Position numbers and translations under genes: made by a program. The notes below the pieces were generated by a model. It did not search any database. It was not told the DNA's origin and saw nothing but the letters and a program-made list of their open reading frames with translations. From positions 284,352,654 through 284,416,653 of the forward strand of contig JBOZIK010000001.1 in NCBI GenBank assembly GCA_051453625.1: a stretch of 64,000 nucleotides of DNA, written 5' to 3'. Positions 60,567 to 64,000 of the stretch are shown piece after piece. Position 1 is the first letter of the stretch, and each line of letters opens with the position of its first letter. The DNA is from Welwitschia mirabilis. Lineage: Eukaryota; Gnetophyta; Gnetopsida; Welwitschiales.

Positions 60567-61480
60567 TGTTGTTGTGTGTATTTATGCAATGTTTACATCC
60601 TGAGTAGAATCCTGTCAATCACAAATAATAATGCAAAAACACAACATACTAATATAGATGGAAGTTGACCCGAATGTCGTAATCCATTGAAGGTTAAAGT
60701 AGAAAATAAGAGAGTTGCTTTCAAAAGAGAAATTCTTGTATCCTAATCTACAGAAATCACTTGTAATGCATGAAAGAAAAGTAAAACATACTTGTGCATA
60801 GCTAATCTAGGAAAAGGAAACAACAATGTACTTAACCTAAATAACCAAGCATAACCTTAACAAAGGTTGCCCTCATAACCTATATCATAAGAGAAACTAT
60901 CATCGGATCTTAAGCAACATAAGCTATGAGGGAGAGAAACATTCACACATTGAAGCATAAAAAAGAAATGTTTTATACTGCATCCATATTATAAAGTCGT
61001 CATACCTAAATGGAGGAAACACCACACAATATAAAGGAAATATCTCTTTGAAGCTACAAGATGAATATATAACCCTTTGATCTTTTGTTACAAGAATTTC
61101 AGATGCAGACGTAGATAAGTAGAAATCAAGGATGATATCTCTATTTATTAACTCAAACACATAACAGAAAATGTAAAAAGATATAAGCAAACCATAATGA
61201 CTGAACAAAAAGAAAATGAAAATAAAATTAGTAAATCTTTAGTGAATGTTTAGTATAAATGTTACAATAGTATCATCTAGCTGGTTGTCCAAATGATAAA
61301 GGAGAGGATGCCACCTCATAATCGATTCACTTTAGTTAGCATCCAGTTGGTATGATCATCTATACAATCATCTGAATGATGAGGTGGATTATAGCCTTTA
61401 GTAATTATTTATTCATTGTATTAGCTACAATGTTTGCAAGGAGTTATCTTTAGAAATACATAATGTTCATATTTGTTTAG
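60567..61480 (-). repeat. LTR-like dispersed repeat, family B, copy 2
   Basis: Same family and orientation as 3552-4404. Shared blocks: aaacacaacatactaatatagatgg-type near 60637, ctgcatccatattataaagt near 60979, ccctttgatcttttgttaca near 61073, and ctagctggttgtccaaatga near 61277 followed by aatgatgaggtggattatag. It lies 3' of the PTP-like frame (minus strand), so it is probably the 3' LTR of that element. The open frame at 60924-61208 is incidental. Confidence 0.6.
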
Positions 61481-62104
61481 AATGCTTGTGAATTATCATA
61501 GAGATTGCATATTTTCATCCTTTTCATCCTAGATCTTCATTATTATGGAAACCAAGCATTTACCTATTTATTTACCCACAAAGAAACTCAAAATACCCTA
61601 TCAAATATGCATAAGTTAGCAAATAACATAGCCCCTCACTTAGCCTTGTCAGTCCCTAATAAAACTAGGCAGTAAACCATGTTTATGATTTAACTTATTA
61701 GATAATAAAACAACTAGGATATATGAGGAAATTATCTAAGAAAGATTTGCAGAAATCTAAGAGATAGAAAACTAAATTTTTGAAAAATTAGAAATACTGA
61801 ATAAAACACCTACATAAGTTCAGTAGTGAGTTGTTTGGGTCATTGTTTAGACAATTGAGGGGACAACAGGCTCAAAAAAAGGATTTCAAATCTAGAACTT
61901 GTGATAAAATTTTATTTTTATAGATAATCAGTTAAACATAATAAATAGCCCCCCATTAAAATAAATAGTTAAGAATGAAAAATGTGCCTAAGTACAAATA
62001 AATCCTCATCATAAAATCAAAAGATAATCATGTAAAATTAGAAAGAAATGAATAGATCATGCTCAAAAAATGATACATCTATATAATATCATAAGAGAGT
62101 TTTT
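61481..62104 (-). other. 3' untranslated part of the PTP-like element
   Basis: Between the PTP-like stop and repeat B on the minus strand. Purine-rich candidates for a polypurine tract are aagtgaggggc (minus, near 61634-61644) and aatggggggc (minus, near 61947-61956). No frame. Confidence 0.4.
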
Positions 62105-63419
62105 TTAGTACAAAAAGTATAGAATGGAAGATACAAAATATAATGCAAAATCACTCCCCTCATCTATGCCTGATGACTGTGGTTCGATAGCTAGCTCAAG
62201 AGAAAGGGAAGAAGAAGAAGGATTCTTAAGATCCATGAGGAGATGGACATCTAGAGATGTGATGATGGACTTAACTATCTCATAACCCTAAACATGAACC
62301 GACTCTGAAATATCTACAGTTACACTCTGCTGAATAGAGGTAATGCATTGGGGCATGTCCATCATCTAGTCCTCCATGTGCTATACTCTCCTCTTAATGA
62401 ATAAGATCTACTACTTAGCTATCTGCTCAAAGATCTAGCTCCTTTAATCGAGTGCCTAGATACCTTTATCAACAAAACCTCTGATGGTCTTAGTCATCTT
62501 AGTCAGGAGAGCTTGAATCTACTCTAGAAAAGATCCAACCAAGAGTCTCCATACCTGAGGTCTCTCTGCCTCTTCTAGCACTTGTATACTCATGTCTTAT
62601 AGGTAGCAAGCAGATGTTTAAATGTATGAGATGCACTGCTCACACATGAACTCTGGTATTCCAAACAATATGAAAAGAGCTATAAGAAGGCATGGATATC
62701 TAAGTGTCTATAGGTGTCATGCCTCTATCATAAACTTGAGTCTACTCTATATAAAAGTCGGTATGTCCAACTGCTCCCCTTGATGAAAAGTTGTCAGAAT
62801 CTATAGATGTGCTATCATAGCGTGACTATCATAAAATGATAAACTAATTTTATGAATCAATCCTCTATATAAAACTTTATAGATGGGGTTAAGTGGATAA
62901 CATTTATTCCTTATTAATTTGTAGTCAAGTCCATTGATATGTCTAAGATGGCACCATAGGCTTGAAGCTTCTCTATTCCACTAGATAAATGGATGTGCAT
63001 ACTTTTAAGCCTTTCAAATCTATGATAACTACTATGTGAGATGGAAATATGGCTATCTCATGGTCTTGAATAAAGGTAACTATCATGTCTTGATGCTAAC
63101 CACAAGCGTCAAGTCATCTCTCTATATGCATGGTATCATAAAACTCTCTCATCTCTGATATATAATAAAATCCATGCACATCTATAATCCATTGGAGTCA
63201 TAAATTTGTTAATCTTTAATATACCTCAGGCTCTATATGGTGCATGAAATCTCCAAAATGTTACTCAACATGGATACTAGCAGTCTAAATACTCAAGGAT
63301 CAACCATATCGAGTTGGCAGATGTGCAGGCTCTGCACATTCTATCTCTGGCTCCAATAAAGGGCTCGCCTTCTAATTTATAGGTTTAACCTCAGCCTTAG
63401 CCTATTTAGCTCTACACAT
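62105..63419 (-). pseudogene. Putative plant transposon protein (PTP-like) frame
   Basis: About 438 codons can be followed on the minus strand with one frameshift near 63030. The N-terminal part has AKAEVKPIN and a Pro/Glu-rich stretch; then EMREFYDTMHIE and a TFIQDHEIAIFPSHIV block fit the EFY... and G--I-FSP-- region of the PTP (Transposase_32) domain. Next come HPFI, WNREASSLW, NKCYPLNPIYKVLYRGLIHK and SFYDSHAMIAHLQILTTFHQ, then GEQLDIPTFI, RYPCLLIALFILFGIPEF, matching the --LLYAI--GK-INVG-II and LPFPSLIT-LC---GV region. The C-terminal half is Gln-rich and helical, ending SSGIDEGSDFALYFVSSILY before TAA. In-frame stops are almost all TAG, TAA or TGA where CAG, CAA or CGA fits. Such proteins occur in plant LTR elements; role unknown. 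Confidence 0.55.
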
Positions 63420-64000
63420 ATGGAACCTACTAAATTGAAAACACAGAATCATCATGCAAAAATAGATAAATAAGTCAAAAACATCACATGGATGTGAAAT
63501 AATGACCCCTAAAATTAATCAAAAAAATAGCAGAAATATTGAAAATATGTCCTACCCCCCTTAAAATATGTAATTCATCCTGAATTACCTAAATATAAGA
63601 GGAAATTAAAAAAAAGGTGAAAAGCATGAGAACCATGAAGTGAAAATTTAAAGTGCTCAAATGAAAATTATAATTCAACAAATTTATAGAACACGTCGAA
63701 CTAATCAATTTTTCCTAAAGGACTACTGCATTTCAACCTATAATTTGCGAGAAGATAACTATAAAAGGTAAAAACCTAAAAATACCTTGTAATATGAAAA
63801 AATAATCATAACTGAAAAAATACAAGGTGAAATTCAAATCCGTAAGTCCCAAAATGAAGAGTACAAAAAACTAAATGATATATATGAAAACTACACATTA
63901 AAAGGCTGAAAAATGGAAGAAAAAAATGAAAAATAGAAGGAGAGAAGAATATACCTCATTTTTGCAAATTTGTTGGAAACTGACAAATCTGGTAATGAAA
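63420..64000. other. Leader or flank upstream of the PTP-like frame
   Basis: AT-rich sequence with no readable frame and no recognised primer binding site. The element probably continues beyond the window. Confidence 0.4.

Noticed and set aside
1-64000. CRISPR arrays, operons, prophage or bacterial islands
   Set aside because: There are no spaced short repeats, no dense gene order and no ribosome binding sites; the content is eukaryotic plant repeats.

Overview
This is a plant nuclear window (very AT-rich, N gaps, no bacterial-style gene order) that holds no intact gene. No reading frame longer than about 125 codons survives outside gaps and microsatellites. Nearly everything I can identify is an old, decayed transposable element. 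The species cannot be named from this sequence. An angiosperm is indicated by L1-type LINEs with a DUF4283-like ORF1, UBN2-type Copia gag, a putative-plant-transposon-protein domain and a tRNA-derived SINE. Stop codons in the relics fall mostly where CAG, CAA, CGA or TGG would be expected and CpG is scarce, so long-term deamination of methylated cytosine is the likely cause of decay.

Layout. 0.9-7.3 kb: a minus-strand Copia relic with two ~1 kb LTRs, a recognisable gag, a second copy of the gag tail and an LTR-like repeat (family B) between the two gag copies. 7.3-10.7 kb: LINE 1 (minus), with RT. 12.8-17.1 kb: LINE 2 (minus), with ORF1 and RT. 17.9-18.2 kb: SINE with 13-bp target duplication. 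20.9-23.6 kb: LINE 3 (plus), with RT and zf-RVT. 26.9-27.2 kb: a second SINE inside an LTR-like repeat (family D). 29.0-29.7 kb: gypsy-type gag fragment (minus). 30.7-34.4 kb: LINE 4 (minus), of a different RT lineage. 35.1-44.7 kb and 54.0-60.3 kb: two copies, in opposite orientation, of a LARD-like gypsy element with ~1.3 kb LTRs and ~3.7 kb internal region; one LTR of the first carries a ~3.3 kb insertion. 50.6-51.9 kb: a TRIM-sized element with ~205-bp LTRs and an initiator-Met-type primer binding site. 60.6-63.4 kb: a minus-strand LTR element with a PTP-like frame and a second copy of repeat B.

No functional gene network is present. The elements relate by nesting and shared families: SINE 2 sits in family D, family B lies inside the Copia relic and next to the PTP frame, and the two LARD-like copies form a large interrupted inverted repeat. 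Domain calls come from translation by eye and remembered family consensus; no search was run. Element boundaries are approximate unless terminal motifs or target duplications are cited.
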